From Acidimicrobiales bacterium (GTDB lineage: Bacteria > Actinomycetota > Acidimicrobiia > Acidimicrobiales > RAAP-2), in assembly GCA_025351385.1 (NCBI GenBank), contig JANXWA010000014.1, positions 1-51,056 on the forward strand: DNA of 51,056 nucleotides, written 5' to 3'. Shown piece after piece: positions 25,111 through 34,403 of the stretch. The stretch's first letter is position 1, and every line of letters begins with the position of its first letter. The position numbers and the translations under genes were made by a program. The notes below the pieces were generated by a model. It did not search any database. It was not told the DNA's origin and saw nothing but the letters and a program-made list of their open reading frames with translations.

Positions 25111-26033
25111 GCGACACGCTGACCAACCTGCCGCCGGACCCGATCCTCGAGCGCCGCCAGCAGATCCACGAGCGCGCCGCCCAGACGATCGGTCGCCGGA
25201 CTCTGGTCTCGAAGATGTACGTGTTCGCGCTGCTGGCGGCCTTCATCCTCGCGCTAGTGCCGCTTGGCTCGGTGATCATCGCGCTCGTGCAAAAGGGCGT
25301 CGCCTCAATCAGTTGGCCGTTCCTGCACACCCTGCCGACCCAGCCCAGCCTCATCAGCCAGAACGCGATCGGCGGCATCGGCAACGCCATCGAGGGGACC
25401 GTCATCATCGACGGGTTCGCGGGGCTCATCGCGATCCCGATCGCGGTGCTGGTGGGGCTGTACCTCGCGGAGTCCTCGTCGCGCGTCGCCAACTTCCTGA
25501 GGGCCATCACCGAGATCATGACCGGACTGCCGTCGATCCTGCTGGGCGTCTTCGCCTACGAGTACGTCGTGGTGCCGATGAAGAGCTTCTCGGGCCTCGC
25601 GGGCATCGTCGCGCTGGCGGTGCTGATGGTGCCGGTCATCGCCAAGGCCTCCGAGATCGCCTTTCGTGGTGTACCGACCACGCTGAAGGAGGCCGGTCTC
25701 GCCCTGGGGGCTCGCAACTCGCGGGTGACGCGCGGGATCATCATCCCCGCGGCGATGCCCGGGGTGATCACCGGGGTCCTGCTCTCGCTGGCTCGAGCCA
25801 TGGGCGAGACCGCGCCGATACTGCTCGTCATTGGCGCCTCGTCGGGCTGGACCTGGAACCCGATGCATTCGATGTCGGCGCTGCCGCTGCTGACGTACAA
25901 CTATTCCGGTTCGCAGTACCCGAGTCAGCGCGCGGCGGCCTGGGGCGTGGCACTAACTTTGGTCATCATGGTGATGGTTCTCAGTTTGGGGAGTCGATAC
26001 GTGTCGGCGCGAATGAGAAGGGAACGGCACTAA
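25107..26033 (+). CDS. pstA: Phosphate ABC transporter permease PstA
   Basis: 308 residues, six TM after a 35-residue cytoplasmic start. [22 protein letters not shown] is the EAA loop and [17 protein letters not shown] the conserved GET segment. With PstC it forms the phosphate channel. ATG 25107 overlaps the pstC stop; the TAA overlaps the pstB ATG by one base, indicating strict co-translation. Confidence 0.93.
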   Translation: MSDTLTNLPPDPILERRQQIHERAAQTIGRRTLVSKMYVFALLAAFILALVPLGSVIIALVQKGVASISWPFLHTLPTQPSLISQNAIGGIGNAIEGTVIIDGFAGLIAIPIAVLVGLYLAESSSRVANFLRAITEIMTGLPSILLGVFAYEYVVVPMKSFSGLAGIVALAVLMVPVIAKASEIAFRGVPTTLKEAGLALGARNSRVTRGIIIPAAMPGVITGVLLSLARAMGETAPILLVIGASSGWTWNPMHSMSALPLLTYNYSGSQYPSQRAAAWGVALTLVIMVMVLSLGSRYVSARMRRERH

Positions 26034-26866
26034 TGGAGTCGATCGAGACTGAGAGCACCGTGATGAAGGAACTGTTCACCGACCCGGTGCCGGGTGCCAC
26101 CGCCATGAGCCTGCGCGACGTCGCGGTCTCGTTCAGCGGTCGAACGGCGATCCGCAATGCGACCTTCGACGTCGCGGCGAACCGGGTCACGTCACTCATC
26201 GGGCCCTCCGGATCAGGCAAGACGACGCTGCTTCGCGCGCTGAACCGCCTCCACGACCTCACCAAGAGCGCCAAGGTCACTGGCGAGATCAGATTGGGCG
26301 AGATCGACATCTACGGCGGCAACCTCCCGACGACGTTGTTGCGCAGCCGCATCGGCATGGTCTTCCAGCGGCCCAACCCCTTCCCGACGATGTCGATCTA
26401 CGACAACGTGGTCTCGGGCCTGCGATTCAACGGGATCAAGAAGAAGTCGCTGCTCGACGAGGCCGCCGAGTCGGCCCTCGTCGCCTCGGCCCTGTGGGAC
26501 AGCGTGTCGTCGCGCATGAAGGCCCACGCCGTCACCCTCTCGGGCGGCGAGCAGCAGCGCCTGTGCATCGCGAGAGCTCTCGCGGTCGAGCCGGAGATCC
26601 TCCTCATGGACGAGCCGACGTCGTCGCTGGACCCGATCGCCACCCAGGCGATCGAGGGACTGATGAGCGAGCTGAAGAACCGGGTCACCATCATCATCGT
26701 GACCCACAACATGCAGCAGGCCTTCCGGGTCTCGGACGACTGCGCCTTCTTGCTCATGGGCGATGACCGGGCCGGCGAGCTCATCGAGTTCGGGCCGACC
26801 CAGAAGATCTTCAACGACCCCGACGACGAGCGCACTCTCGACTACATCCAGGGCCGCTTCGGCTGA
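26033..26866 (+). CDS. pstB: Phosphate ABC transporter ATP-binding protein PstB
   Basis: 277 residues. Walker [11 protein letters not shown]-loop [18 protein letters not shown] (the PNPFP is typical of PstB), signature [15 protein letters not shown], Walker [14 protein letters not shown], His switch [13 protein letters not shown]. Hydrolyses ATP to drive phosphate import. phoU does not follow; the next gene is an amidase. Confidence 0.95.
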   Translation: MESIETESTVMKELFTDPVPGATAMSLRDVAVSFSGRTAIRNATFDVAANRVTSLIGPSGSGKTTLLRALNRLHDLTKSAKVTGEIRLGEIDIYGGNLPTTLLRSRIGMVFQRPNPFPTMSIYDNVVSGLRFNGIKKKSLLDEAAESALVASALWDSVSSRMKAHAVTLSGGEQQRLCIARALAVEPEILLMDEPTSSLDPIATQAIEGLMSELKNRVTIIIVTHNMQQAFRVSDDCAFLLMGDDRAGELIEFGPTQKIFNDPDDERTLDYIQGRFG

Positions 26867-26923
26867 CCGGGTGGCACGCCGCGACGTGGCAAACTGTCCC
26901 CGACATCGTATGAGGGGATACTT

Positions 26924-28321
26924 ATGACGGAACTTTGGCAGCAGTCGGCGTCGGCCCTGGCCGAGATGATCCGGAGCGGTTCGACCACGTCGCGCGAGGT
27001 GGTCGAGGCGCACCTCGCGAGGATCGACGCGGTGAACGAACAGGTCAACGCGGTCGTGGAGATTCGTCCCGACGACGTACGTCGCGAAGCCGACGCCGCC
27101 GACGCGGCGCGCAATTCGGGCCAGCCCCTCGGGCGTCTGCACGGCGTGCCGTTCACGATCAAGACGAACCTCGATGTGGCGGGCTACGCGACGACGGAGG
27201 GTTGCGAGACGCTCAAGGACTTCATGGCGACCGAGGACTCCCCGACCGTCGAGCGGATGCGCGCGGCGGGGGCCGTCGCCCTCGCGCGGACCAACATGCC
27301 CGACCTGGGGCTGCGCGTGAACGCCGAGTCGTCGCTCTACGGTGCGACGCACAACCCCTGGATGCGGGGTCGCACCGCCGGAGGCTCCTCGGGCGGCGAA
27401 GCCGCCGCGATCGCGTCAGGGATGAGCCCTATCGGCCTCGGAAACGACATCGGCGGATCGCTGCGAAACCCGGCCTACGCGTGCGGCATCGCCTCGATCA
27501 AGCCGTCTCGCGGACGTGTCCCCCAGGGCAATCCGAGTGCGCTCGTCGAGTCGGCCTTCAACTCCCAGGTGATGCTCGCCGAGGGCGTCCTGGCCCGTCA
27601 CGTGGCCGACGTGCGCCTCGGTCTCGAGGTCCTCATGGGGGCGCATCGCAACGACCCGCTCTCGGTCGACGTTCCCCTTCGGGGCAAGGACGTCGCCAAG
27701 CGCGTCGCGCTGGTGCCCGAACCGTTCGGTGGCGAGACCGATGCCGACGTCGCCGAGGGCGTGCGGATTGCCGGACGGGCGCTCGAGGCGGCCGGCTACG
27801 AGGTCGACGAGATCGAGCCGCCGATGCTCTTCGAGTCCTACATCGGCTGGGCCGAGTTGATGACCGCCAACTTCCAGTTGACCGGTCCGTTGATCATGGC
27901 GGTGATGGGTGAAGGGGGGCGCAGGTTCGTCGAGCTGGCGAGCGCCGACTTCCCGTTGATGACCGCCGAGTCGCTCGAGCTGATGCACGAGAACCGCCAC
28001 AAGGTCGCGCGGGCGTGGCGTCAGTTTCTCGTCGAGTACCCGTTGATCGTCGGGCCGACGTGGACCCAGCCACCCTTCGAGCACGGCTTCGACATCCGGG
28101 ATCAGGAGTCGGCGATGAAGGTCGTCGAGACGATCCGTTTCGTGGTGCCGGCCAACCTGCTCGGCCTGCCGGCCGCGTGCGTTCCGACGGGCGTGGCGAA
28201 CGGTCTGCCGACCGGGGCCCAAATCATCGGCGACATGTACCGCGACGACCTCTGCCTTGACGCCGCCGAAGTGGTCGAGAGCGCCGTGGGCGTCCTCACC
28301 CCGATCGATCCGAGGGGCTAG
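26924..28321 (+). CDS. Amidase-signature family hydrolase
   Basis: 465 residues. Catalytic Ser-cisSer-Lys triad visible: Lys80 (PFTIKTN), cis-Ser155 in AGGSSGGEAAA and nucleophile Ser179 in GLGNDIGGSLRNPA (usual form GTDIGGSIR). Hydrolyses an amide; local sequence is closer to fatty-acid-amide-hydrolase/aryl amidase types than to GatA, and no gatC/gatB is nearby. SD GAGGGG lies before ATG 26924. The GNAT gene starts right after its stop. Confidence 0.88.
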   Translation: MTELWQQSASALAEMIRSGSTTSREVVEAHLARIDAVNEQVNAVVEIRPDDVRREADAADAARNSGQPLGRLHGVPFTIKTNLDVAGYATTEGCETLKDFMATEDSPTVERMRAAGAVALARTNMPDLGLRVNAESSLYGATHNPWMRGRTAGGSSGGEAAAIASGMSPIGLGNDIGGSLRNPAYACGIASIKPSRGRVPQGNPSALVESAFNSQVMLAEGVLARHVADVRLGLEVLMGAHRNDPLSVDVPLRGKDVAKRVALVPEPFGGETDADVAEGVRIAGRALEAAGYEVDEIEPPMLFESYIGWAELMTANFQLTGPLIMAVMGEGGRRFVELASADFPLMTAESLELMHENRHKVARAWRQFLVEYPLIVGPTWTQPPFEHGFDIRDQESAMKVVETIRFVVPANLLGLPAACVPTGVANGLPTGAQIIGDMYRDDLCLDAAEVVESAVGVLTPIDPRG

Positions 28322-28786
28322 TTGGCGGTGCTGGTCCGCCCGATCGCCTACGTCGACGTCCCCGCGGCGGTGCGGATACTTCAGGGCGGCTCGCTCAGCC
28401 CGCACGACGAGCACGAGGGGGACGTCGATGCCTACTGGGCGGCCGTCGAAGAGACGAGGGTTCGACTTGGCGACGTGTTCGTGGCCGACCTCGACGGCGA
28501 GGTGGTCGGGGTCTGCCAGGCGATGGTGTTCCCGCACTTCCAGCACACCGGCGGGTGGTGCTGTGAGCTCGAGAGCGTGCACGTGCGCGCCGACCTGCGC
28601 AGTCGGGGCGTCGGGACGCGGCTGCTCGACGTCGCCGAAGCGCTCGCGAGGGACCGCGGGTGCTACCGGATGCAACTGACGAGCCGCAACGTGCGCGAGG
28701 ACGCCCACCGGTTCTATCGGCGCCACGGCTACGAGCAGACGAGCCAAGGCTTCAAGAAGCTCCTAGAGGCCGATCACCTCTCGTAG
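28322..28786 (+). CDS. GNAT-family N-acetyltransferase
   Basis: 154 residues. Acetyl-CoA binding loop VHVRADLRSRGVGTRLLDVAE (R/QxxGxG/A) and the following SRNVREDAHRFYRRHGYEQ, typical of GNAT enzymes. TTG 28322 immediately follows the amidase TAG and has GAGG six bases upstream. Substrate unknown. Its last 24 bases overlap the opposite-strand carbonic anhydrase. Confidence 0.85.
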   Translation: MAVLVRPIAYVDVPAAVRILQGGSLSPHDEHEGDVDAYWAAVEETRVRLGDVFVADLDGEVVGVCQAMVFPHFQHTGGWCCELESVHVRADLRSRGVGTRLLDVAEALARDRGCYRMQLTSRNVREDAHRFYRRHGYEQTSQGFKKLLEADHLS

Positions 28787-29257
28787 GTCGCCGCGGTCGA
28801 CGTCGAATACGAAGCCCCGCACCTCGGTGCCGTCCACGAACGCGCTGGCGCGAAGTCGCGCGACCGTCGTGCGCACGTCGACGTCGACGTCGTCGTAGGC
28901 CCCGAGCGCGAAGGGGGGCCGTTCCCCGAGCGTCGCCTCGATCTGGCGCTGCATGGTGTCCTCGTCGAAGGTCTCGAGTCCGCAGCGCGTGTGGTGGATC
29001 ACCATCACCGCACTGGTTCCCAGCAGGCGTTGACTGAGGAGCAGCGAGCGGACCGCGTCGTCGGTCGCGAGACCGCCGGCGTTGCGGATGAGGTGGGCTT
29101 CGCCGAGGTCGAGGCCGAGGGCCCCGAAGAGGTCGAGTCGCGAGTCCATGCACGTCAGCACCGCCAGGTGTAGTCGTGGCGTCGTCGCCAACTCGCGATG
29201 GCCGTGGCGCGCGACGTACTGGCGGTTGTGGGCGAGGAGCTCGTCAATCACGGACAT
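28763..29257 (-). CDS. Beta-class carbonic anhydrase
   Basis: 164 residues. Zinc ligands and dyad: Cys36, Asp38 and Arg40 in LTCMDSRLD, and His89/Cys92 in VIHHTRCGL. Interconverts CO2 and bicarbonate in the cytoplasm. Resembles small mycobacterial Rv1284-type enzymes. Start ATG 29257 is preceded by TAGGAT-N6 with no good Shine-Dalgarno. Confidence 0.92.
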   Translation of the reverse strand: MSVIDELLAHNRQYVARHGHRELATTPRLHLAVLTCMDSRLDLFGALGLDLGEAHLIRNAGGLATDDAVRSLLLSQRLLGTSAVMVIHHTRCGLETFDEDTMQRQIEATLGERPPFALGAYDDVDVDVRTTVARLRASAFVDGTEVRGFVFDVDRGDLREVIGL

Positions 29258-29263
29258 TGCCCC

Positions 29264-29269
29264 ATCCTA
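29264..29269 (-). promoter_or_regulatory. Probable leaderless -10 (TAGGAT) for carbonic anhydrase
   Basis: Minus-strand TAGGAT, then GGGGCA, then ATG 29257. Confidence 0.5.
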
Positions 29270-29340
29270 GGAAGGCCGTTCGCCGCGTCGGGCGGCCAGC
29301 GGCGTGGCGTCGGTCACTACGCTGCGGAGCGGAGGTGACT

Positions 29341-29691
29341 ATGGAGAGCATGCATGAGGTGCGAGAAGAGCTCCGACAGCCGGCGATTGACCTGCGCGCG
29401 ATGATCCCCGACGTGATGAAGGGCTACGTGGCGCTGTCGGGCGCGTCGATGGCCGCAGGGGAGTTGTCGGTCGCGGTGAAAGAGCTGCTCGCGACAGTGA
29501 TGGCGATCACGAGAGAGTGCGACGGTTGCATCGTGTCGCACACGAGGGGCGCCGCACGCAACGGCGTCAGTCGCCAGCAGATGGCCGAGGCCATCGGCGT
29601 CGCGATCATGATGAACGGGGGACCGGGCACGGTCTGGGGTCCGCGGGCCCTACGGTCATACGACGAGGCCTTGGCGGACCTGAAGGCCTAG
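29341..29691 (+). CDS. AhpD-like carboxymuconolactone-decarboxylase-fold protein
   Basis: 116 residues, all-helical. ECDGCIVSHTRGAARNG carries the CxxC...H redox motif of AhpD-type peroxidase partners. ATG 29341 follows GGAGG; the upstream open frame is not used. May reduce peroxide via the cysteine pair or serve another antioxidant role. Its TAG shares CTAG with the P450 stop. Confidence 0.85.
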   Translation: MESMHEVREELRQPAIDLRAMIPDVMKGYVALSGASMAAGELSVAVKELLATVMAITRECDGCIVSHTRGAARNGVSRQQMAEAIGVAIMMNGGPGTVWGPRALRSYDEALADLKA

Positions 29692-30941
29692 AAGCTGTAG
29701 GGGAGGTACTTGATCCCGTTCACGAAGCTCGACGCCAACTGTGACGGGGAGCCGGTGGCGTGGATGCTCGGGGTCTTCGCGAGCATCTCTCGCCACATCA
29801 CGGTGATCTCTCGGCGGGCGAGGTGGGCGCCGAGACAGAAGTGGGGGCCCGGGGCGCCGAAGCCGTAGTGGTCGTTGGGCGTGCGCCCGACGTCGAAGGT
29901 GAACGGGTCGGCGAAGACATCCTCGTCGCGGTTGGCCGAGTTGTAGTACAGCAGGACCTTGTCGCCCTCCTTCAGGTCGACGCCCGAGAGCGTGTAGTCG
30001 CGTGAGAGCGTGCGGCGCATCCAGATCACCGGCGACGCCCAACGCACGATCTCGTCCGTGGAGGTCTTGGCGAGGCCTTCGAAGTCACTGGCCAGTCGGG
30101 CCTTCTGGTCGGGGAACTCGGTCAGCGCGTGAAGGCTGTGGGCGATCGCCGTGCGCGTGGTCTCGTTGCCGGCCGTAACGAGAAGCACGAAGAACGATGC
30201 GAGTTCTTGTTGGGTGAGCTTCTCCGACTCGATCTCGGCGTTGACGAGCGCGCTCGTGATGTCGTCGATGGGGTGGTCGAGCCGGTACTTGCCAAGGTCC
30301 TCCATGAGCGCCGTTAGCGCCCCACCGGCCTCGAGGACGGCCACGATCGGGTCGGTCCCCTCGCCGATCACCTCGGGGTCGCCCATCGAGAGGATGGTGT
30401 TCGAGCACTTGAGGACCGTCGCCTGTTCGCTCGGCGGCACGCCCATCATGTCGCAGATGATCACGAGGGGGAGGGGGGCCGCGATGTCGGTGACGAAGTC
30501 GCCCGTGCCATTCGTTCGCGCCTTCGCGAGCACTTCGTCCGCGACCCGCTCGATCGAGTCCTCGACGGCCCGGACGTTGCGTGGATTGAAGGCGTTGGAC
30601 ACGATGCGACGGAGCCTCGCGTGCTTCGGGTTGTCCGTCGAGATCATCCCCGAGAAGTACTCCACCATCTCGGGCGGGAGGTCGAACTGGGAGACGGCGC
30701 CCGGCCCGGAGAGGAAGACCTCGGGGTGTCGGGAGGCCTCAGCGACGTCGCGGTGCTTGGTCAAGGCGTAGTGACCGTTGCCCGGGGGGAACACCATCGA
30801 GAGGTCCTCCATGACCGGGTCGTCGTAGTGCGCGATGGGCCGCTCGGCGCGCAGTGTGGCGAAGGCCGCCTCGCGCTCGGGCCACGGTCGCTTCCAGAAC
30901 TCCAGGTCCGATAGGTCGATGTCGTTGACGTTCCAATTCAT
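29688..30941 (-). CDS. Cytochrome P450 (CYP125/CYP142-like)
   Basis: 417 residues. I-helix AGNETTR, K-helix EIVRW (ExxR), PVIWMRRTL and heme loop FGAPGPHFCLGAHLARREI with the Cys ligand. N-terminal HYALTKHRDVAEASRHPEVF and overall layout resemble actinobacterial steroid/branched-lipid terminal hydroxylases of the CYP125/CYP142/CYP124 group. ATG 30941 chosen for GGAG at 6-8 bases. No ferredoxin is adjacent. Specific substrate inferred only by resemblance. Confidence 0.88.
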   Translation of the reverse strand: MNWNVNDIDLSDLEFWKRPWPEREAAFATLRAERPIAHYDDPVMEDLSMVFPPGNGHYALTKHRDVAEASRHPEVFLSGPGAVSQFDLPPEMVEYFSGMISTDNPKHARLRRIVSNAFNPRNVRAVEDSIERVADEVLAKARTNGTGDFVTDIAAPLPLVIICDMMGVPPSEQATVLKCSNTILSMGDPEVIGEGTDPIVAVLEAGGALTALMEDLGKYRLDHPIDDITSALVNAEIESEKLTQQELASFFVLLVTAGNETTRTAIAHSLHALTEFPDQKARLASDFEGLAKTSTDEIVRWASPVIWMRRTLSRDYTLSGVDLKEGDKVLLYYNSANRDEDVFADPFTFDVGRTPNDHYGFGAPGPHFCLGAHLARREITVMWREMLAKTPSIHATGSPSQLASSFVNGIKYLPYSF

Positions 30942-31005
30942 CGTGTGCTCCACGGCGTTCATCGTACAGACTGGCACCTGGCGTCACGCGCCACGGATTC
31001 CACGG

Positions 31006-31011
31006 CAGACT
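31006..31011 (+). promoter_or_regulatory. Possible leaderless -10 (CAGACT) for the NifU-like gene
   Basis: CAGACT lies exactly six bases before ATG 31018; one base off TAnnnT. Confidence 0.3.
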
Positions 31012-31017
31012 GGGCCC

Positions 31018-31347
31018 ATGGAACTATCTGACCAGGAGCGCGGAACGCGGTTGAAGGCGCTGAACGCGCTGCTCGACCTCATGCGCCCCGCGGTCCAGGC
31101 CGACGGCGGGGACCTCGTTCTGGTGCGCGCCGACGTCGAGACCGGGGTCGTCGAGGTGCAGCTGCAGGGCGCCTGCTCGAGTTGCGCCATCTCATCGGAC
31201 ACGCTCCAAGGCGGCGTCACGAGGATCCTGAAGGACCGCCTCGCGTGGGTCACCGAGGTCATCGGCGGCGTCGACGACTCGATGGACCCCGAGGAATCGA
31301 TGTCACTGGGCGCCGGCGGCTACGTGCCGCGCTACCGACAGCTGTAG
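31018..31347 (+). CDS. NifU-like C-terminal domain protein (Nfu type)
   Basis: 109 residues: RPAVQADGGDLVLVRAD and GACSSCAISSDTLQGGVTRIL, the CxxC iron-sulfur scaffold site of the NifU C-terminal domain. Probably carries a 4Fe-4S cluster bridged between two monomers for delivery. A tail of about 25 residues after the domain is unlike NfuA. Divergent from the P450; no suf genes nearby. Confidence 0.88.
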   Translation: MELSDQERGTRLKALNALLDLMRPAVQADGGDLVLVRADVETGVVEVQLQGACSSCAISSDTLQGGVTRILKDRLAWVTEVIGGVDDSMDPEESMSLGAGGYVPRYRQL

Positions 31348-31382
31348 GGCAAGAAGACCGCGCGATCGCCACCGAAGTACGG

Positions 31383-31405
31383 TATTATTTAGTTAGGTGA
31401 ACTAA
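31383..31405 (+). promoter_or_regulatory. -10 box and palindromic operator of the second marR-MFS operon
   Basis: TATTAT (31383-31388) is a good -10. It is followed directly by TTAGTT (31389-31394) and AACTAA (31400-31405), inverted around AGGTG. The 17-bp palindrome covers the expected transcription start, the AGGTG ribosome site and the A of the start codon. Ideal autorepression by the MarR protein. Confidence 0.6.
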
Positions 31406-31833
31406 TGGAAACTCTGACTACCGCCGAGACCGCCGCCCGACTTCGTCGGGCGATCACTCGGCTCAACCGCAAGCTGCGCTACTCGGCGCTGGGCGGCGTC
31501 TCTCCGGCACAGGCCTCGTTGCTCTCCTCGGTCGAGAAGCTCGACCACCCCTCGCTGGGCGACCTCGCGATGGCCGAGCAGATCCAGCCCCCGTCGGTGA
31601 CGAGGCTCGTTCAGGTGATGGAGCAGGCCGGCCTGATCAAGTGCGCACCCGATCGCGACGACCGGCGATGCACGCGAGTCCAGATCACGCCGGCCGGTCG
31701 TAAGGAGCTCGAGAGGATCCGCCTGCGCAAGACCGAGTTCCTCGAGCGCCGGCTGCTCGCGCTCTCGTCCACCGAACAGCGCCAGGCCGAAGCGCTCGTC
31801 GCGTTCCTCGAAGTGCTTCTGGAGGATGAGTGA
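31405..31833 (+). CDS. MarR-family transcriptional regulator
   Basis: 142 residues. Winged HTH: LSSVEKLDHPSLGDLAMAEQIQPPSVTRLVQVMEQAGLIKC and the wing APDRDDRRCTRVQITPAG. AGGTG sits five bases before ATG. Its stop overlaps the exporter GTG by four bases, mirroring the first MFS/MarR pair in opposite order. Likely represses its own operon through the palindrome over its start. Confidence 0.9.
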   Translation: METLTTAETAARLRRAITRLNRKLRYSALGGVSPAQASLLSSVEKLDHPSLGDLAMAEQIQPPSVTRLVQVMEQAGLIKCAPDRDDRRCTRVQITPAGRKELERIRLRKTEFLERRLLALSSTEQRQAEALVAFLEVLLEDE

Positions 31834-33071
31834 CCGCTCAGCAGATCTCGTCGCGCACCTTCGCCGCGCTGAAGGTCCGCAACTTTCGCCTCTACTTCGT
31901 CGGCCAGCTGATCTCGGTGTCAGGGTCGTGGATGCAGTCGGTCGCCCAGGGCTGGCTCGTCCTGCAGTTGACTGGATCGTCGCTCGACCTAGGTATCGCG
32001 GTCGCTCTGCAGTTCCTCCCGATCCTGCTCGCCGGCTCGTACGGCGGACTGGTCGCCGACCGTTACGACAAGCGTCGGATCCTCTACTTCACCCAGTCGG
32101 GCGCCGGGCTCTTGGCCCTCCTGCTCGGCGTCCTCATCACGCTCCACCAGGTGGTCCCCATGACCGTCTACCTCATCGCCTTCGGCCTCGGCATCGTCAA
32201 CCTCTTCGACGTCCCGGCCCGTCAGGCCTTCGTCCAGCAGATGGTGGGACGCGACCTCATCGCCAACGCCGTGAGCCTCCAGAGCGTGCTGATGAACTCA
32301 GGCCGCGTGATCGGCCCCGGCATCGCCGCGGCGTTCATCGCGCTGATCGGCACCGCGGGCTGCTTCTACGCGAACTCGGTCTCATTCGTCGCCGTGCTCG
32401 TGGCGCTGGCGATGATGCGACAGGCGGAGTTGTTGCCGATGAGGATCGTCGAGCGCCAGCGTGGTCAGCTGCGGCTCGGACTTCGCTACGTCTGGGAGAC
32501 CCCGGTGCTGCGAAACGTGATCACCTCGGTCGCCCTGGTTGGCACCTTTGCCTTCAACTTCACGGTGACGCTGCCGCTACTGGCCCGGATCACGTTCCAC
32601 CAGAGGACGGCCGCCCACTATGGGCTGTTGATGGGCGCGATGGGCATCGGCGCCATCATCGGCGGCCTCTACGTCGCGCACCGCTCGCGACCGACGCCTC
32701 GCCTCCTCGCCGTGCTCGCCCTGGGTTTCGGCGTTTCGATGACCCTCGTGGCCTTCGCGCCGACGATGCTGCTCGCCGAGGTGGCGATGATCCCCACGGG
32801 AGCCTTCTCGATCGCCTTCATGTCGAGTGCGAACGCCACGCTGCAGCTCAATTCGGCCGAGCACATGCGTGGGCGCGTCATGAGTCTCTACGCGATGGCC
32901 TTCCTCGGCACGACCCCGATCGGCGCGCCGTTGATCGGGCTGATCATCTCGGGGACCGATCCGCGTATCGGACTCTTCCTCGGTGCGTCAGTGACCCTCT
33001 TAACCGGACTCATGCTCGTCGCGCAACTTCGCGGGACCGCCCGCGAGGCCTCGACTCTGCGAACGGCCTAG
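31830..33071 (+). CDS. MFS exporter, EntS/DHA3-like
   Basis: 413 residues, 12 TM. RNFRLYFVGQLISVSGSWMQSVAQGWLVLQLTGSS is the family entry into TM1-2; GGLVADRYDKRRIL is motif A; FDVPARQAFVQQMVGRDLIANAVSL and RVIGPGIAAAFI match EntS-type (DHA3) exporters of siderophores, macrolides and other compounds. GTG 31830 overlaps the marR stop. TAG stop is shared with the opposing acyl-CoA dehydrogenase in CTAG. Substrate unknown. Confidence 0.9.
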   Translation: MTAQQISSRTFAALKVRNFRLYFVGQLISVSGSWMQSVAQGWLVLQLTGSSLDLGIAVALQFLPILLAGSYGGLVADRYDKRRILYFTQSGAGLLALLLGVLITLHQVVPMTVYLIAFGLGIVNLFDVPARQAFVQQMVGRDLIANAVSLQSVLMNSGRVIGPGIAAAFIALIGTAGCFYANSVSFVAVLVALAMMRQAELLPMRIVERQRGQLRLGLRYVWETPVLRNVITSVALVGTFAFNFTVTLPLLARITFHQRTAAHYGLLMGAMGIGAIIGGLYVAHRSRPTPRLLAVLALGFGVSMTLVAFAPTMLLAEVAMIPTGAFSIAFMSSANATLQLNSAEHMRGRVMSLYAMAFLGTTPIGAPLIGLIISGTDPRIGLFLGASVTLLTGLMLVAQLRGTAREASTLRTA

Positions 33072-34300
33072 ACCTTCTGGGGCTTGGGCTCCTTGGGTAG
33101 TCCGAGAGCCCGCTCGCCGATGATGTTGCGCTGGATCTCGGCCGTGCCGCCCCAGATCGTCTCGGAGCGGCTGAAGAAGAATGAGCCCTGGAGTTCGGAC
33201 ACCGGGTAGTCGGCCCGCCCGCGACGCTGACCGGGCTCGACCTCGTCGCCGTTGGCGCTACCGGTGAGGATCTGGGCCTCCATGCCGAGCACGTCGAGGG
33301 CGAGCTCCATCGTGGCGCGATGGGCCTCGGACCAGAACATCTTGTTACACGCGCCGAGCAGGGCCGTATTGTGGGTGCCGTTCAACGAGTCGGTGAGCGA
33401 GCGATAGCCGTTGATCTCCATGATCTTGCACCGCTCCCAGGCCCTCACGAGGTCGTCGCGCACGCGCAGGTCCGCGTTCTTGTCCAGGCGCGTGGCCTCC
33501 TTGACGATCTGCTCCCACTCCTTCAAGAAGCGCCGGTAGCCGGTCGTCGACGACGAGCCCCGCTCGAAGCCGAGCGTGGTCATCGCGACCTTCCAGCCGT
33601 TGTTCACGCCGCCCACCGCATTGCCCTTGGGACAGCGCGCGTTGGTGAAGAAGACCTCGTTGAAGTCGCCCGAGCCGTCGACCTGGATGATGGGCCGCAC
33701 CTCGACGCCCTCCTGGTGCATCGGGACCAGCAAGTAGCTGATGCCCGCGTGCTGGGGCGCGTCAGGGTCGGTGCGCACCATCAAGAAGACGTAGTCGGCG
33801 TGCTGGGCCTGCGAGGTCCACACCTTCTGTCCGTTGATGACCCACTCGTCGCCGTCGAGCACCGCGCTCGTCTTCAGGCTGGCGAGGTCCGATCCGGAGT
33901 CGGGCTCGGAGAATCCCTGGCACCAGGCGATCTTGCCCTGCAAGATGCCCGGGATGAACTCCTTCTTCTGCTCCTCAGTGCCCCACTGCAGGATGGTCGG
34001 ACCGACGAGGGTGTCGCCGAAGAAGTCGGCGCGCATCGGCGCCCCGGCCTTGGCGAACTCCTCGTTCAAGACGACCTGCTGGAGCAGGGTGAGGCCCTTG
34101 CCGCCGTACTCGACCGGCCACCCGGCGCAGATCCAACCGCCGGCGAAGAGCTTCTGGTTCCAGCTCTCGTTGAACGCTCGGCGCTCGACCGGGCTCATCT
34201 TGAAGCCCGGATCGAACCAGCCCGCGGGCAGGTTCTCCTCGAGCCAGGCGCGGATCTCCGCGCGGAATAGTTCAGCTTCTGGGGGGTAGGTCAGATCCAT
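33068..34300 (-). CDS. Acyl-CoA dehydrogenase (FadE-type)
   Basis: 410 residues: FSEPDSGSDLASLKTSAVLDG, WVINGQKVWTSQAQHADY, FNEVFFTNARCP and C-terminal IWGGTAEIQRNIIGERALGLPKEP. Same reaction as the gene at 9578 and same Gly before GT in the final motif; the Glu in LGFERGS is a possible base. ATG 34300 (MDLTYPPEAELF) is preceded by TACGCT at seven bases and no Shine-Dalgarno. Confidence 0.92.
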   Translation of the reverse strand: MDLTYPPEAELFRAEIRAWLEENLPAGWFDPGFKMSPVERRAFNESWNQKLFAGGWICAGWPVEYGGKGLTLLQQVVLNEEFAKAGAPMRADFFGDTLVGPTILQWGTEEQKKEFIPGILQGKIAWCQGFSEPDSGSDLASLKTSAVLDGDEWVINGQKVWTSQAQHADYVFLMVRTDPDAPQHAGISYLLVPMHQEGVEVRPIIQVDGSGDFNEVFFTNARCPKGNAVGGVNNGWKVAMTTLGFERGSSSTTGYRRFLKEWEQIVKEATRLDKNADLRVRDDLVRAWERCKIMEINGYRSLTDSLNGTHNTALLGACNKMFWSEAHRATMELALDVLGMEAQILTGSANGDEVEPGQRRGRADYPVSELQGSFFFSRSETIWGGTAEIQRNIIGERALGLPKEPKPQKV

Positions 34301-34307
34301 ATCTGGC

Positions 34308-34313
34308 AGCGTA
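34308..34313 (-). promoter_or_regulatory. Probable leaderless -10 (TACGCT) for acyl-CoA dehydrogenase
   Basis: Minus-strand TACGCT, seven bases, ATG 34300. The same hexamer precedes the adenosine-kinase-like gene. Confidence 0.4.
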
Positions 34314-34403
34314 GCCAACGCCGGCGCAGCGGTTCGGGGCCATTTGTGCCCCCGGTGGAATCTGAAGGAGAATGGAGAACTGCGATTCCTTGAAAGTTGG
34401 CCC

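Noticed and set aside
26924-28321. GatA subunit of the tRNA amidotransferase
   Set aside because: No gatC/gatB nearby, and the GNDIGGSLRNP context is closer to free-standing amidases.
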